Below are positions 52,907-62,983 of a DNA stretch of 64,000 nucleotides, one piece after another. Below the pieces are notes generated by a model. The model made no database searches. It was not told the DNA's origin and worked only from the letters and a program-made list of their open reading frames with translations. Made by a program: the position numbers and the translations under genes. The stretch lies in NCBI RefSeq assembly GCF_003259835.1, contig NZ_QLMI01000006.1:149317-213316 (forward strand), read 5' to 3'. Numbering within the stretch: the first letter of the stretch is position 1; each line of letters begins with the position of its first letter. The DNA comes from Flavobacterium aquaticum (lineage in GTDB: Bacteria > Bacteroidota > Bacteroidia > Flavobacteriales > Flavobacteriaceae).

Positions 52907-54160
52907 ATGAAAATATTCAAATTTGGAGGTGCATCGGTTAAAGATGCCGAAGGCGTAAAAAATGTATTACATGTTTTAAACACAGTAGGACACGAAGATG
53001 TTTTGTTGGTAATTTCTGCTATGGGAAAAACCACGAATGCTTTGGAAGTCGTAATCAAAAATTACTTTGACAAATCGAAGGAGTTACACGCATCGCTTCA
53101 AGAAGTTCGTAAGTACCATAACCAAATTTTATTAGACTTATTTGAAGACGAAGAGCACGATGTGTTTTTTGATGTCAACGCGCATTTTGATGATTTAGAA
53201 TATTTCATTCGTAGCAACAAGTCACCAAATTATAGCTTTGTTTACGATCAAGTGGTAAGCATTGGAGAATTAGTTTCTACTACAATTGTGAGTCATTATT
53301 TCAATTATTGTGGCTTAAAAAACAATTGGATTGATGTTCGCCCCTTAATTAAAACTGATAACAATTACCGTGATGCGCAAGTAGATTGGGAAACTACTCA
53401 AAAACTAATTTCAAAAGGCGTTAAAAAGAAAACTTTAAATATTACACAAGGATTTTTAGGTTCGGATGAGAATAATTTTACCACTACTTTAGGTCGCGAA
53501 GGCTCGGATTATACCGCTGCGATTTTTGCGTATTGTTTAGGTGCGGAAAGTGTTACCATTTGGAAAGACGTTCCAGGGGTTTTAAATGCCGATCCAAGAT
53601 ATTTTGAAAATGCGGTTTTGTTGAACCAAATATCCTACAGAGAAGCAATCGAATTAGCGTTTTACGGAGCTTCAGTTATTCACCCAAAAACATTACAACC
53701 TTTACAGAAAAAGGAAATCCCGTTGTTTGTAAAATCGTTTATCAATCCAACATTAGCAGGAACACGAATTTCAAGAGGTTTGGATTTAGAACCGAAAACA
53801 TCTTGTTTTATCGTTAAGAAAAACCAATTGTTATTATCGTTATCGTCTATTGATTTCGATTTTATCATGGAAAATCACATCAGTGAGATTTTTGGTTTAT
53901 TTTCGAAATACAAAATCAAAGTGAATTTAATTCAAAATACGGCAATTAGTTTCTCGGTTTGTATTGAAGATAAGTACAACACCTTTGAAGAATTGCGAAA
54001 AGTATTGGCAAAAAAATTCAAAGTTTCGTATAACGAAAATGTATCGCTATACACAATCAGACACTTTGATGAAAGCGCTGCAAAAGTAGTCGAAACGAAC
54101 AAAACAGTATTGTTACGCCAGATTTCGAGAGAAACGATGCAAGTGATTACGAAAGAGTAG
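52907..54160 (+). CDS. aspartate kinase
   Basis: A monofunctional aspartokinase of 417 residues, first step of the lysine/threonine/methionine pathway. The N-terminal motif is KFGGASVKDAEGVKN (usually KFGGTSV). The substrate loop is TTLGREGSDYTAAIFAYCL and the C-terminal half has ACT-like regulatory strands (LLSLSSIDFDFIMENHI). The start at 52907 (MKIFKFGG) is chosen because it puts the kinase motif at the N-terminus; an ATG at 52874 adds 11 residues that overlap the intergenic element. Confidence 0.93.
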   Translation: MKIFKFGGASVKDAEGVKNVLHVLNTVGHEDVLLVISAMGKTTNALEVVIKNYFDKSKELHASLQEVRKYHNQILLDLFEDEEHDVFFDVNAHFDDLEYFIRSNKSPNYSFVYDQVVSIGELVSTTIVSHYFNYCGLKNNWIDVRPLIKTDNNYRDAQVDWETTQKLISKGVKKKTLNITQGFLGSDENNFTTTLGREGSDYTAAIFAYCLGAESVTIWKDVPGVLNADPRYFENAVLLNQISYREAIELAFYGASVIHPKTLQPLQKKEIPLFVKSFINPTLAGTRISRGLDLEPKTSCFIVKKNQLLLSLSSIDFDFIMENHISEIFGLFSKYKIKVNLIQNTAISFSVCIEDKYNTFEELRKVLAKKFKVSYNENVSLYTIRHFDESAAKVVETNKTVLLRQISRETMQVITKE

Positions 54161-54161
54161 T

Positions 54162-54177
54162 TTAATGTGTCAATTAG
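54162..54177. repeat. short dispersed intergenic repeat, copy 2
   Basis: TTAATGTGTCAATTAG, identical to 608-623, followed by the related ATGTGCCAATT. It marks the left edge of the small accessory islet. Confidence 0.5.
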
Positions 54178-54207
54178 GCGATGTGCCAATTCTAAAAAGT
54201 GTAAAAA

Positions 54208-54546
54208 TTGAGTTTAGAAAAATTATTAAATATTCCGAAAGAATTAATTTCAAATCCAAATGTTTCTGTTTACAATTTGGTTAAAGAATATTATTTTGAT
54301 GGTTTTTCTGAATCACTTGTATACGATTATTTGATTAAAAATCATTGTATACATAATGATTGGTTGTTGTTTTGTGAAGATAAAAAAGTAGACCAAGGTT
54401 GGATAATTGAAAAAAGTTTCTTTATTTACAATGTTTATTATTTGAACAAGAGAAATAATAAATCGTATTTAAAACGCTTTCTGAATAAAGACAAAGCATT
54501 TAGTTATTATATTTATAATGAGATAGTTTCTGTTTACAATAGTTAA
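54208..54546 (+). CDS. unrecognised 112-residue protein
   Basis: The reading frame opens with TTG (TTG AGT TTA GAA, read MSLEKLLNIPKELISNPNVS); no ATG is available before residue 20, so the start is uncertain. The protein is soluble and rich in Tyr, Asn and Lys (FFIYNVYYLNKRNNKSYLK), and A+T-rich. It has no motif I recognise. Such short Tyr/Asn-rich proteins are often immunity proteins, but no toxin partner is nearby, so this is only a suggestion. It precedes a toxin-antitoxin pair. Confidence 0.6.
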   Translation: MSLEKLLNIPKELISNPNVSVYNLVKEYYFDGFSESLVYDYLIKNHCIHNDWLLFCEDKKVDQGWIIEKSFFIYNVYYLNKRNNKSYLKRFLNKDKAFSYYIYNEIVSVYNS

Positions 54547-54578
54547 AATAAATTTCCTAACTTTAAAAAAGTTAAATC

Positions 54579-54791
54579 ATGAAAATCAAAGATTTAGATA
54601 AATATACCAATGCCGAAAAAATTCTTTTAGCAGAAGAACTTTGGGAAAGTGTTTCGAAAGAAAAATTAGAGTTGACTGATGCAATGAAACAAGAATTAGA
54701 TCGAAGAATTTCATTGGTAGAAGAAGACAAAACTGAATTTTACACTTGGGAAGACGTTAAAAATACGTTGAAAAAAAGTAGAAATGCATAA
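54579..54791 (+). CDS. type II antitoxin (addiction-module component family)
   Basis: A 70-residue protein with the helical form of the addiction-module antitoxin family: NAEKILLAEELWESVSKEKLELTDAMKQELDRRI, then a C-terminal toxin-binding tail (EDKTEFYTWEDVKNTLKKS). It overlaps the downstream toxin start by 8 bases, the usual translational coupling. It probably neutralises the RelE/ParE partner. It has no clear DNA-binding domain. Confidence 0.9.
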   Translation: MKIKDLDKYTNAEKILLAEELWESVSKEKLELTDAMKQELDRRISLVEEDKTEFYTWEDVKNTLKKSRNA

Positions 54792-55080
54792 ACTTATATT
54801 TTCAAAAGAAGCGCTTCTCGATATTGAACAGATTGCCATTTGGTACGAAGAACAACGAGAAGGCTTATCTTATGATTTTGAACTTTGTTTAGAAGAAAGC
54901 GTTAGCCAAATTTTTAGAAATCCTGAACTTTTTCAAGTTAGATACAAAAACGTAAAAGTTAGATTTATCAAGCGGTTTCCTTATGGAGTTCATTATTTGA
55001 TAAATCTTGATAAAATTATTGTAATTGGTGTTTTTCACACTTCTCGTTCCCCAATTGATTGGTCAAAAAGATTGAAATAA
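54784..55080 (+). CDS. RelE/ParE-superfamily toxin
   Basis: A 98-residue protein with the ParE/RelE layout: N-terminal strand and helix (HKLIFSKEALLDIEQIAIWY), then the core YKNVKVRFIKRFPYGVHYLI and the C-terminal strand IIVIGVFHTSRSP. Conserved basic residues in VRFIKRFPYGVHY fit the family. Whether it is an RNase (RelE-like) or a gyrase poison (ParE-like) is not readable. Start overlaps the antitoxin gene by 8 bases. The pair may have arrived by transfer. Confidence 0.9.
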   Translation: MHKLIFSKEALLDIEQIAIWYEEQREGLSYDFELCLEESVSQIFRNPELFQVRYKNVKVRFIKRFPYGVHYLINLDKIIVIGVFHTSRSPIDWSKRLK

Positions 55081-55132
55081 TAAACTTTCCAACAATAAAT
55101 ACTACTTTTGAAGATTCGGAGTTATAGTATTT

Positions 55133-58100
55133 ATGCAAAAAATTGTTTTTTTAGCGGGATTTCTGATGTGTTTTTTGAGCGGTTTTGCTCAGGAGACATT
55201 ACAATCCTATCCAACTAAAAAAATTGCGTTTTCAAAAGATACGATTTCAATTGAAAAATTCAGTTTAAATAATTCCTTTTTTGAAATTAAAGACAAAAAT
55301 GGAAAAGTCATCGACACCAGTTTTTACAGAGTAAATTTCCAAAAAGGAACTTTGGTTTTCACAAAAGAAATCAACACTTCTGATTCTTTAGTAGTTCGCT
55401 ATTCTAAATTTCCAGAGTTTTTAACCAAAACGTATTCTATTTATGATGACGACAAAGTGGTCTCCAACGAAGCGGGGAAATTAGTCGTTTTCAAAAAAGA
55501 CAAAAACACCAAATTCAAACCTTTCGACGGATTGAATACTTCGGGAAGTATCACGCGTGGCGTTACTGTTGGAAACAATCAAAATACGGTAGTTAATTCC
55601 AATTTAGATTTGCAAATCACAGGTAAAATCTCAGATAAAGTGAGTTTGCGTGCATCTATTCAAGACAGTAATATTCCATTACAAGAAGGTGGTTATTCGC
55701 AAAAATTGGATGAATTTGACCAAATTTTCATCGAATTATTTTCGGATAAATGGAACATTCGAGCTGGAGATTTATTTCTGGAAAATCGAAAATCAGCTTT
55801 TTTGAATTTTAATAAAAAAGTACAAGGATTATCTACACGTTTTACCTTTGGAACGCCTGATAAAAAAACCGAAGTCATTGCTTCTGGTGCTTTGGTTCGT
55901 GGACAATATGCCCGAAGTTCGTTCGTTGGACAAGAAGGAAATCAGGGTCCGTATAAATTGCGTGGCAACAATAACGAATTGTATGTTTTAGTAATTTCAG
56001 GTTCGGAACGCGTTTATGTGAACGGAATTTTGAAAACCCGAGGAGAAAACAACGATTATATCATCGATTACAACGCTGGAGAAATCATTTTCACCTCTTT
56101 ATTTCCAATTACTTCCGAAATGCGAATCAATGTAGAATATCAATACACCGATAGAAATTTTACTCGATTTATTACTTATGGCGGCATTTCACACGAGCGA
56201 GAAAATTGGCAAATTGGCGGTTATGTGTATTCGGAAAGCGATGTAAAAAATCAGCCGTTGCAACAAAATTTATCTTCGGAACAAATTGATATTTTGCAAA
56301 ACGCTGGTGATGATATTTCACAAATGAACGGACCTTCAGCCTATTTAGACACGTATTCCGAAAATAAAATCCTATACAGAAAAGTGATTATTGGTGCTGT
56401 AGAAGTTTTTGAATATTCCAATAATCTTGATGACGAATTGTATAATGTGCGATTTTCATTGGTGGGAAACAATCAAGGAAATTATGTTTTGGTCAACAAT
56501 CAAGCCGTTGGAAAAATTTATGAATATGTTGCTCCAATTGCAGGAATTCCGCAAGGAAATTATGAACCAATTATTCGTTTGATTGCGCCTACAAAAATTC
56601 AAATGGCAACGATTTTAGGGAAATACAATCCAAGCGAGAAAACGCTTTTAGATTTTGAAGTAGCATTGAGCAACAGCGACCAAAATTTATATTCGAATTT
56701 AGACGACAATAACAATAAAGGTTTTGCTGGAAAATTCAACGGAAAACAACGTGTTTTTGATGGAAAAACCAAAATTGATGCCTTTGCGAATTATCAATTG
56801 GTGCAAGAAAATTTCAAAACAATTGAACGTTTGTACAACATCGAATTTAACAGAGATTGGAACATTACTTCTGCTTTGTTAGGCAATCAAAGTTTTTTGA
56901 CTTCAGGATTGGATTTTAATTTCGACAACAAAGGAAAAGCGCTTTATCAGTTTGAAAACTTAGCTTTTGGTGATGCATTTTCGGGAAATAAACATACTTT
57001 TTCAGGAAAATATGCTACCAAAAATTGGATGATTTGGAGCAATTCGAGTGTAATGAAAAGTGATTCCGAACTTTCAAATTCGTCTTTTTCTCGAAGCGAA
57101 AATCGATCGTCGTATAAATTGGGTAAAAATTGGGTTGGTGCCACGGTGAATTTGGAAAATAATTCGGAAAAACTGAAAGCAACCAATACATTTTCGGCGT
57201 TAAGCCAACGTTTTTTAGAATATGGCGCTTTTGTAGGAAGAGGCGATTCGACGAAGGTTTTCGTGGAATTAGGATTTTTACAACGTCAGAATGATAGTTT
57301 GCAAAACAACCGAATTGAACGTGTAAATCATTCGAATTCGTATTACTTAAAATCGCAATTAATTAAAACCGAAAAAAGCAATTTGAGCGTGTTTTTGAAT
57401 TATCGTACTTTGAAATATGAAGATTCAAACTTAAAAGACGAACCTTCTTTGAATTCACGAATTTTGTATTCGGATCGGTTTTTTGGACAATTAATTCAAA
57501 CTACAACGGCTTATGAAACCAGTTCAGGAACGATCGCACAACAAGAATTCACCTATTTACAAGTAGAACCTGGACAAGGCGTTTACATGTGGAACGATTA
57601 TAATAGTAATGGAATTCAGGAATTGCAGGAGTTTGAAATTGCTCCGTATTCTGATTTAGCGATTTACGTTCGGGTATTTTTACCGAATCAGGTTTTTGTT
57701 CGAACGCATCAGAATAAATTTTCGCAAGCGTTGAATTTGAATTTTAATCAATGGCAAAATGAGACTGGTTTTAAGAAATTTGCATCACATTTTTACAATC
57801 AAACTTCGTTTTTAATAGAACGTAGAATTCGAAGAGATGGTTCTAATTTCGAGTTGAATCCGTTTTCAAAAAACGATGATGAGTTGATTGGTTTGAACAC
57901 GAATTTTAGAAATAGTTTGTTTTTTAATCGTGGAAAACAATATCATTCCACCACATATTCCTTTTTAATTAACGAAACTCAAAATTTGCTTTCTGTGGGA
58001 AGTGTTGCAGCTAAAAATCAATCGCATCAGTTGCAATATCAGCATTTGGTAAAGAAAAGTTGGTTGTTTAATTTTTCGGGAAGCAGTACTTCAACGGAAT

Positions 58101-58537
58101 CTACTTCTGAGAATTATCCAAATCGAAATTTTGAGATTGAAAGTTATCAAGTAGAACCAAAAATCGGCTATTTGTTTTCCAAAAATGCGAGTTGGGATAT
58201 TTTTTACGAATTTCAACAAAAGGAAAACAAAATTGGTGCTTTTGAAACCTTAAAACAAACTCGTTTAGGAACCTCATTTACCTTCAATAGCGAAAAAGGA
58301 TTTAGCATGAATGGTGAATTTTCAATGTATAACAATTCGTATGATGGAAATGCTTTATCAGCAGTAGGTTTTCAAATGTTAGAAGGCTTACAACCTGGAA
58401 AAAATCAAACGTGGCGATTACTTTTACAGAAAAATTTGACCCAATATCTAGATGTTAATATTAATTATCAAGGAAGAAATAGCGAAACTAGTAAAACGAT
58501 TCATACAGGAAATATCCAATTAAGAGCGTTTTTTTAG
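55133..58537 (+). CDS. large outer-membrane beta-barrel protein, SprA-like in part
   Basis: A 1134-residue protein with signal peptide 1-20 (ending GFAQ). An N-terminal periplasmic region of about 110 residues is followed by a segment (SGSITRGVTVGNNQNTVVNS, KISDKVSLRASIQDSNIPLQ, FDQIFIELFSDKWNIRAGD) that recalls the giant T9SS translocon SprA from memory. The remainder is amphipathic strands ending in an aromatic residue (LRAFF), as in barrel proteins. The length is about half of SprA. It probably transports or anchors something at the outer membrane. A -7 box (TACTTTTG, 55103-55110) precedes it. Confidence 0.75.
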   Translation: MQKIVFLAGFLMCFLSGFAQETLQSYPTKKIAFSKDTISIEKFSLNNSFFEIKDKNGKVIDTSFYRVNFQKGTLVFTKEINTSDSLVVRYSKFPEFLTKTYSIYDDDKVVSNEAGKLVVFKKDKNTKFKPFDGLNTSGSITRGVTVGNNQNTVVNSNLDLQITGKISDKVSLRASIQDSNIPLQEGGYSQKLDEFDQIFIELFSDKWNIRAGDLFLENRKSAFLNFNKKVQGLSTRFTFGTPDKKTEVIASGALVRGQYARSSFVGQEGNQGPYKLRGNNNELYVLVISGSERVYVNGILKTRGENNDYIIDYNAGEIIFTSLFPITSEMRINVEYQYTDRNFTRFITYGGISHERENWQIGGYVYSESDVKNQPLQQNLSSEQIDILQNAGDDISQMNGPSAYLDTYSENKILYRKVIIGAVEVFEYSNNLDDELYNVRFSLVGNNQGNYVLVNNQAVGKIYEYVAPIAGIPQGNYEPIIRLIAPTKIQMATILGKYNPSEKTLLDFEVALSNSDQNLYSNLDDNNNKGFAGKFNGKQRVFDGKTKIDAFANYQLVQENFKTIERLYNIEFNRDWNITSALLGNQSFLTSGLDFNFDNKGKALYQFENLAFGDAFSGNKHTFSGKYATKNWMIWSNSSVMKSDSELSNSSFSRSENRSSYKLGKNWVGATVNLENNSEKLKATNTFSALSQRFLEYGAFVGRGDSTKVFVELGFLQRQNDSLQNNRIERVNHSNSYYLKSQLIKTEKSNLSVFLNYRTLKYEDSNLKDEPSLNSRILYSDRFFGQLIQTTTAYETSSGTIAQQEFTYLQVEPGQGVYMWNDYNSNGIQELQEFEIAPYSDLAIYVRVFLPNQVFVRTHQNKFSQALNLNFNQWQNETGFKKFASHFYNQTSFLIERRIRRDGSNFELNPFSKNDDELIGLNTNFRNSLFFNRGKQYHSTTYSFLINETQNLLSVGSVAAKNQSHQLQYQHLVKKSWLFNFSGSSTSTESTSENYPNRNFEIESYQVEPKIGYLFSKNASWDIFYEFQQKENKIGAFETLKQTRLGTSFTFNSEKGFSMNGEFSMYNNSYDGNALSAVGFQMLEGLQPGKNQTWRLLLQKNLTQYLDVNINYQGRNSETSKTIHTGNIQLRAFF

Positions 58538-58598
58538 TTAATATTTAGATTAATTCTACATTTCTGCTTAATTTTACAAGCTATCTCCAAAAAGAACT

Positions 58599-61500
58599 AT
58601 GTTTCTAAGAATTTTATACATATTGCTTCTGTTTTCTAATGTTTGTCATTCTCAACTTAGCAGCAAACATTGGATACCGCCATTGCATTGCAGAGATGCA
58701 TCTTCGGTAGGCGATCATTATTTATACCTTTCTACACAAGAAACAACACCTTTTCAAGTTACAGTAAAAGACGGTGCAGATAATCCAATTGGTTTAGGCA
58801 CCTATAATATTTCTAGTGCAACACCTGTAACAATTAATCTAGGCAGCGGACAAAACACAAAAATGTTTGTTGGACAAGAAAATGTAAATATTGTCTTAAC
58901 CGATAAAGGAATTATACTAGAAGGATCGAAAGATTTTTACGTGAGTTTCAGAGTTAGATCGCAAAACCATGCAGAAATGTTGGTTTCCAAAGGAAGACCA
59001 GGAATAGGAACAAGTTTTAGATTAGGACATATCATAAATGAAAGCTTTGATCCACGAAAATCATTTGTTACAAGTGTAATGGCAACAGAAGACAACACCA
59101 ATATTACTTTGTCTGATTATGATCCAAATGTAATTTTTACCACAAGTACAGGTTTTATAAATGCTGCTTCCCAAAGTTTCTTATTAAATGCTGGGGAAAG
59201 TATTATTTTCACAGGTTACAGCGATACTTTAGAAAATTTAGATGGCGCTATTGGAGCATTGATTTCTTCGAACAAGCCTGTTGCTGTAAACTCTGGAAAT
59301 GCACTTGGGGGAATTCTAAACACTAGAGCTGATTTTGCTTTAGATCAGATTGTATCCGCTTCTCAAATTGGAGACGAATACATTTTTATAGAAGGAAATG
59401 GGCTTCCTACAATGGAATTGCCCTTAATTGTTGCAAATGAAGATAATACAGAAATATATATTAACGGCTCTTTAACACCAAATGCTATTATAAATGCAGG
59501 TGATTATTTCTTAATTGACAATTTTTTCTATCAAGGAACTATCAATAGAAACATTTATGTAAAAACATCTAAGAACGTCTATGCATATCAATTACTAGGT
59601 GGTGGAAATGATACTGCTACTGCGGGATTAAATTTTATTCCACCTTTGAGTTGTTTTTTTCAAAATTCAGTAAACATTCCAGATGTGAATAGAATTGGAG
59701 GAATTTCTTACGATGCAGATTTAATGGTCTTAACCTACGCATCTGCAACAATTACTCTAAATGGAACTACCATTTCAAATACAGGAGCACAAACCGTTCA
59801 GGGCAATACAGATTGGGTTACTTACAGAATAGCAGGTGTAAATGGGAATGTCAATATTCAATCAACAGGTCCTTTAGCGGTTGGTGTTTTTGGTTATTTC
59901 AATGATGTTGCAGGCTTTGCAGGATATTATTCGGGTTTTGGAAGTAATCCAGAAGATACGGATGTTGCGGTTTGTTCAAATACGACTGTTAATCTTTTTG
60001 AGGCCATTATTGGAAATCCTGGTGAAAACGGAAATTGGATAGTTCCAGCTGGAGGAGTTCCTTTAAATAATGATGTTTTTGATCCAGCAATTAACATCCC
60101 TGGCGAATACACTTATACTTTTACAAAAGATTGTAATGCTGCGCTTTCAACAATTCCTGTAAAAGTAAACGTTACAATAACTCAGGCTCCTAATATTGGA
60201 ACTAGTAGTAATTATTCGACTTGTGTAAATGCAAATCCAATCGATTTATTTTCGCTATTAGGAAGTAGTATAACAACTGGCGGAACTTGGTCTCCAGCAT
60301 TGGCATCAGGAACGAGTATTTATAATCCTGCGGTTGATGTATCGGGAGTTTATACTTACACTATAACTGCTAATGGCGGATGTCCAGAAGTTTCTGCAAG
60401 TATTACTGTAACCAACAATCCTATTCCAACTGCTCCAATAATTTCTAATTTTGGTCTTTGTGATAATAACCTTGATGGAAATGACACTAATGGATTAGTT
60501 ACTTTTGATTTGACTCAAAAAAATACCGAAATTTTAAATCTTATTTCTGGATATACGATTAGCTATCACACTGATATAAATGATGCAATTGCAGGAAGTA
60601 GTAGTATAAATTCTATTTATTCTGGAAACAGAACTATACATGTAAGATTAACAAACACAACAAATGGTTGCTATTTTACTGCCAGCTTTAACTTAATTGT
60701 TTTTCCTAAACCTGTTGTAAATTCAAATGTAACTTTGAAACAATGCGACACTGATTCTGATGCCACTACAACATTTAATTTAACACAAGCAAATGTATTA
60801 ATTTCTACAGATACTGGACTAACTTTTACATATCACAACACTTTAGCTGGTGCTGAAAATAATAACGATTTAGTTTCAAATGAAATTGCATTTATTGCTT
60901 CAAACGGAAGTTTTGTATGGGCAAGAATTACAAATGCTAATGGCTGTTTTAGAACTTCAAGAGTTAATTTAGTTGTGTCGGCAACAACAGTTCCTCAATC
61001 ATATAGATACACAATTGATGATATTTGTGATGATTATTTAAGTGTTACAGATCCTAATGGAGATGGAATTGGATATTTTAATTTAACCGAAATAGAACCT
61101 GTTTTAACGAATCAATTCCCTACAGGTCAATCTTATAATTTTACATATTATTTAAATCAGGCTGATGCTGAAACTGAACAAAACGCAATCCTAGATATTA
61201 CAAATTTTAGAAATACAATTCCAAACAACCAACTTATTTGGGTTCGAATTGAAAGTAATTTGTATGAATGCGCGGGACTAGGTCCTTTTTTAGAATTAAT
61301 TGTGAATCCTTTACCTGATACAGAATTGGGTGACAATTTTGTAATTTGTATTGATCCCGTTACAGGACAAGGGTCACAAACTATTGATGCCACGCCAGCT
61401 ACTTCAGGCAACTATTCGTATGTTTGGACACCGGCTAACCCTAATGGAAATTCTCCTTTTTACAACATAAATGCTCCAGGAATTTATACCGTTGAAGTTA

Positions 61501-62045
61501 CTAATTTAGATACTTCTTGTAGTTTTACAGATTCAGTTGAAACTACTTTCTCTTCTGAACCTGCAAGTGTTAGTGCTGAATTATTAACACCTGCTTTTTC
61601 TACTGGTTTAACTTCCATTCAAGCAACAGCAATTGGAGGTTTTGGAGTGTATGAATACAGTATAAACGGAATCGATTGGCAGCCAAGTCCAATTTTTGAT
61701 AATTTACCAAATGGATCTTATACAATTTATGTTAGAGATATTCTGGGTTGTGGCTTATTACTAACAAATACTATTAAAACTATTACTTATCCAAACTATT
61801 TTACACCTAATAATGATGGTTATAATGACAGATGGAATATTGATTTACCTGAAGATTATAACGGAATTATTTCAATATACGACCGTTATGGCAAATTAAT
61901 GAAACAAATGAGCTCTTCAGGAATAGGATGGGACGGAACATTTAACGGACAATTATTACCTTCAACAGACTACTGGTTTAAAGTAGAATACAACGAAGAC
62001 AATACAAGAAAAGAATTTAAATCACACTTTACATTAAAAAGATAA
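58599..62045 (+). CDS. T9SS type B surface protein with IgGFc-binding-like region
   Basis: A secreted protein of 1148 residues (signal peptide 1-18, ending CHSQ). Residues about 20-450 resemble the IgGFc-binding N-terminal fold (SKHWIPPLHCRDASSVGDHYLYLSTQ split as SKHWIPPLHC and RDASSVGDHYLYLSTQ; SVMATEDNTNITL; FIPPLSC). Then come Ig-like and repeat modules with the pattern CDTDSDATTTFNLTQANVLI and CDNNLDGNDTNGLVTFDLTQ. The C-terminal 85 residues are a type B (CHU_C) sorting domain (YPNYFTPNNDGYNDRWNIDL, IYDRYGKLMKQM). It is likely a cell-surface adhesin. It follows the barrel gene by 61 bases. Confidence 0.9.
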   Translation: MFLRILYILLLFSNVCHSQLSSKHWIPPLHCRDASSVGDHYLYLSTQETTPFQVTVKDGADNPIGLGTYNISSATPVTINLGSGQNTKMFVGQENVNIVLTDKGIILEGSKDFYVSFRVRSQNHAEMLVSKGRPGIGTSFRLGHIINESFDPRKSFVTSVMATEDNTNITLSDYDPNVIFTTSTGFINAASQSFLLNAGESIIFTGYSDTLENLDGAIGALISSNKPVAVNSGNALGGILNTRADFALDQIVSASQIGDEYIFIEGNGLPTMELPLIVANEDNTEIYINGSLTPNAIINAGDYFLIDNFFYQGTINRNIYVKTSKNVYAYQLLGGGNDTATAGLNFIPPLSCFFQNSVNIPDVNRIGGISYDADLMVLTYASATITLNGTTISNTGAQTVQGNTDWVTYRIAGVNGNVNIQSTGPLAVGVFGYFNDVAGFAGYYSGFGSNPEDTDVAVCSNTTVNLFEAIIGNPGENGNWIVPAGGVPLNNDVFDPAINIPGEYTYTFTKDCNAALSTIPVKVNVTITQAPNIGTSSNYSTCVNANPIDLFSLLGSSITTGGTWSPALASGTSIYNPAVDVSGVYTYTITANGGCPEVSASITVTNNPIPTAPIISNFGLCDNNLDGNDTNGLVTFDLTQKNTEILNLISGYTISYHTDINDAIAGSSSINSIYSGNRTIHVRLTNTTNGCYFTASFNLIVFPKPVVNSNVTLKQCDTDSDATTTFNLTQANVLISTDTGLTFTYHNTLAGAENNNDLVSNEIAFIASNGSFVWARITNANGCFRTSRVNLVVSATTVPQSYRYTIDDICDDYLSVTDPNGDGIGYFNLTEIEPVLTNQFPTGQSYNFTYYLNQADAETEQNAILDITNFRNTIPNNQLIWVRIESNLYECAGLGPFLELIVNPLPDTELGDNFVICIDPVTGQGSQTIDATPATSGNYSYVWTPANPNGNSPFYNINAPGIYTVEVTNLDTSCSFTDSVETTFSSEPASVSAELLTPAFSTGLTSIQATAIGGFGVYEYSINGIDWQPSPIFDNLPNGSYTIYVRDILGCGLLLTNTIKTITYPNYFTPNNDGYNDRWNIDLPEDYNGIISIYDRYGKLMKQMSSSGIGWDGTFNGQLLPSTDYWFKVEYNEDNTRKEFKSHFTLKR

Positions 62046-62051
62046 TTTATA

Positions 62052-62801
62052 ATGGGATCAATTGAAACTGTAATTCATAACAACGTTGCAACAATTACTT
62101 TTTATCATCCATCAAGTAATTCATTTCCAAGCACATTATTACAAGAATTAACAGATGAACTAAACACTTTAAGCAAAAATGAAACTGTTTCAATACTTAT
62201 TTTAAAAAGTGCTGGCACTGGTGCATTTTGTGCTGGAGCGTCTTTTGACGAGCTACTTTCTATAAGCAATTATGAAGATGGAAGTAGATTTTTTTCTGGA
62301 TTCGCAAATGTAATTAATGCTATGAGAAAATGTCCAAAACTAATTATCGGCAGAATTCATGGAAAAGCTGTGGGTGGTGGAGTTGGATTAGCAGCTGCAT
62401 GTGATTATTCATTCGCAACTAGCAAAAGTGATGTTAAACTTTCAGAAATTGCAATCGGAATTGGTCCTTTTGTAATTGAACCTGCTGTTTCGAGAAAAAT
62501 TGGAAAAATGCCTATGTCAGAAATGACTCTTAACCCAACTGCTTGGAAAACGTCAAAATGGGCTTTTGAAAAAGGACTATTTACCGAAGTATTTGAAACA
62601 ATAGAAGAGTTAGATAATAGACTAGAACAATACGTTGCCGAAATTTCATCTTACAACAAAGAAGCTTTGTATGAAATGAAAAAAGTACTTTGGGAAGGAA
62701 CAAATCACTGGGAAAGTTTACTTTATGAAAGAGCTGCTATTTCTGGTAGATTAGTATTATCAGATTTTACAAAAAACGCATTAGAAAAATTTAAAAAATG
62801 A
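62052..62801 (+). CDS. enoyl-CoA hydratase/isomerase-family protein
   Basis: A crotonase-fold protein of 249 residues. The oxyanion-hole segments are GAFCAGASFDELLSISN near residue 60 and GKAVGGGVGLAAACDYSFA near 104. A glutamate in LSEIAIGIGPFVIEPAVSRK near residues 130-150 may be catalytic. The family is diverse (fatty-acid oxidation, polyketide or isomerase reactions) and the substrate cannot be told. It starts 6 bases after the T9SS gene and overlaps the next gene by 4 bases (ATGA). Confidence 0.92.
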   Translation: MGSIETVIHNNVATITFYHPSSNSFPSTLLQELTDELNTLSKNETVSILILKSAGTGAFCAGASFDELLSISNYEDGSRFFSGFANVINAMRKCPKLIIGRIHGKAVGGGVGLAAACDYSFATSKSDVKLSEIAIGIGPFVIEPAVSRKIGKMPMSEMTLNPTAWKTSKWAFEKGLFTEVFETIEELDNRLEQYVAEISSYNKEALYEMKKVLWEGTNHWESLLYERAAISGRLVLSDFTKNALEKFKK

Positions 62802-62977
62802 GAAGTTTAATCCTTTTTTTACAACAAGTAAACGTAGAGCAAAAATTAAAAGATGCTCCTGACAGTCAATATCAAATTGGAGTGCTTATAGGTTCTTTTG
62901 TACCATTTATTGTACTCGCTGTAATTGCATACACCCTTTACTACAGAGCTAAAAAGAAAGAACAAAATTTAAAATAA
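62798..62977 (+). CDS. single-pass membrane protein, 59 residues
   Basis: The frame ATG at 62798 overlaps the enoyl-CoA hydratase stop. The protein begins MRSLILFLQQVNVEQKLKDA, then a membrane helix at about residues 27-48 (IGVLIGSFVPFIVLAVIAY) and ends in a basic tail (RAKKKEQNLK). It is 6 bases before queD. I do not recognise a family. The overlap, spacing and lysine-rich positive-inside tail argue that it is real. Confidence 0.8.
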   Translation: MRSLILFLQQVNVEQKLKDAPDSQYQIGVLIGSFVPFIVLAVIAYTLYYRAKKKEQNLK

Positions 62978-62983
62978 AAAGAC

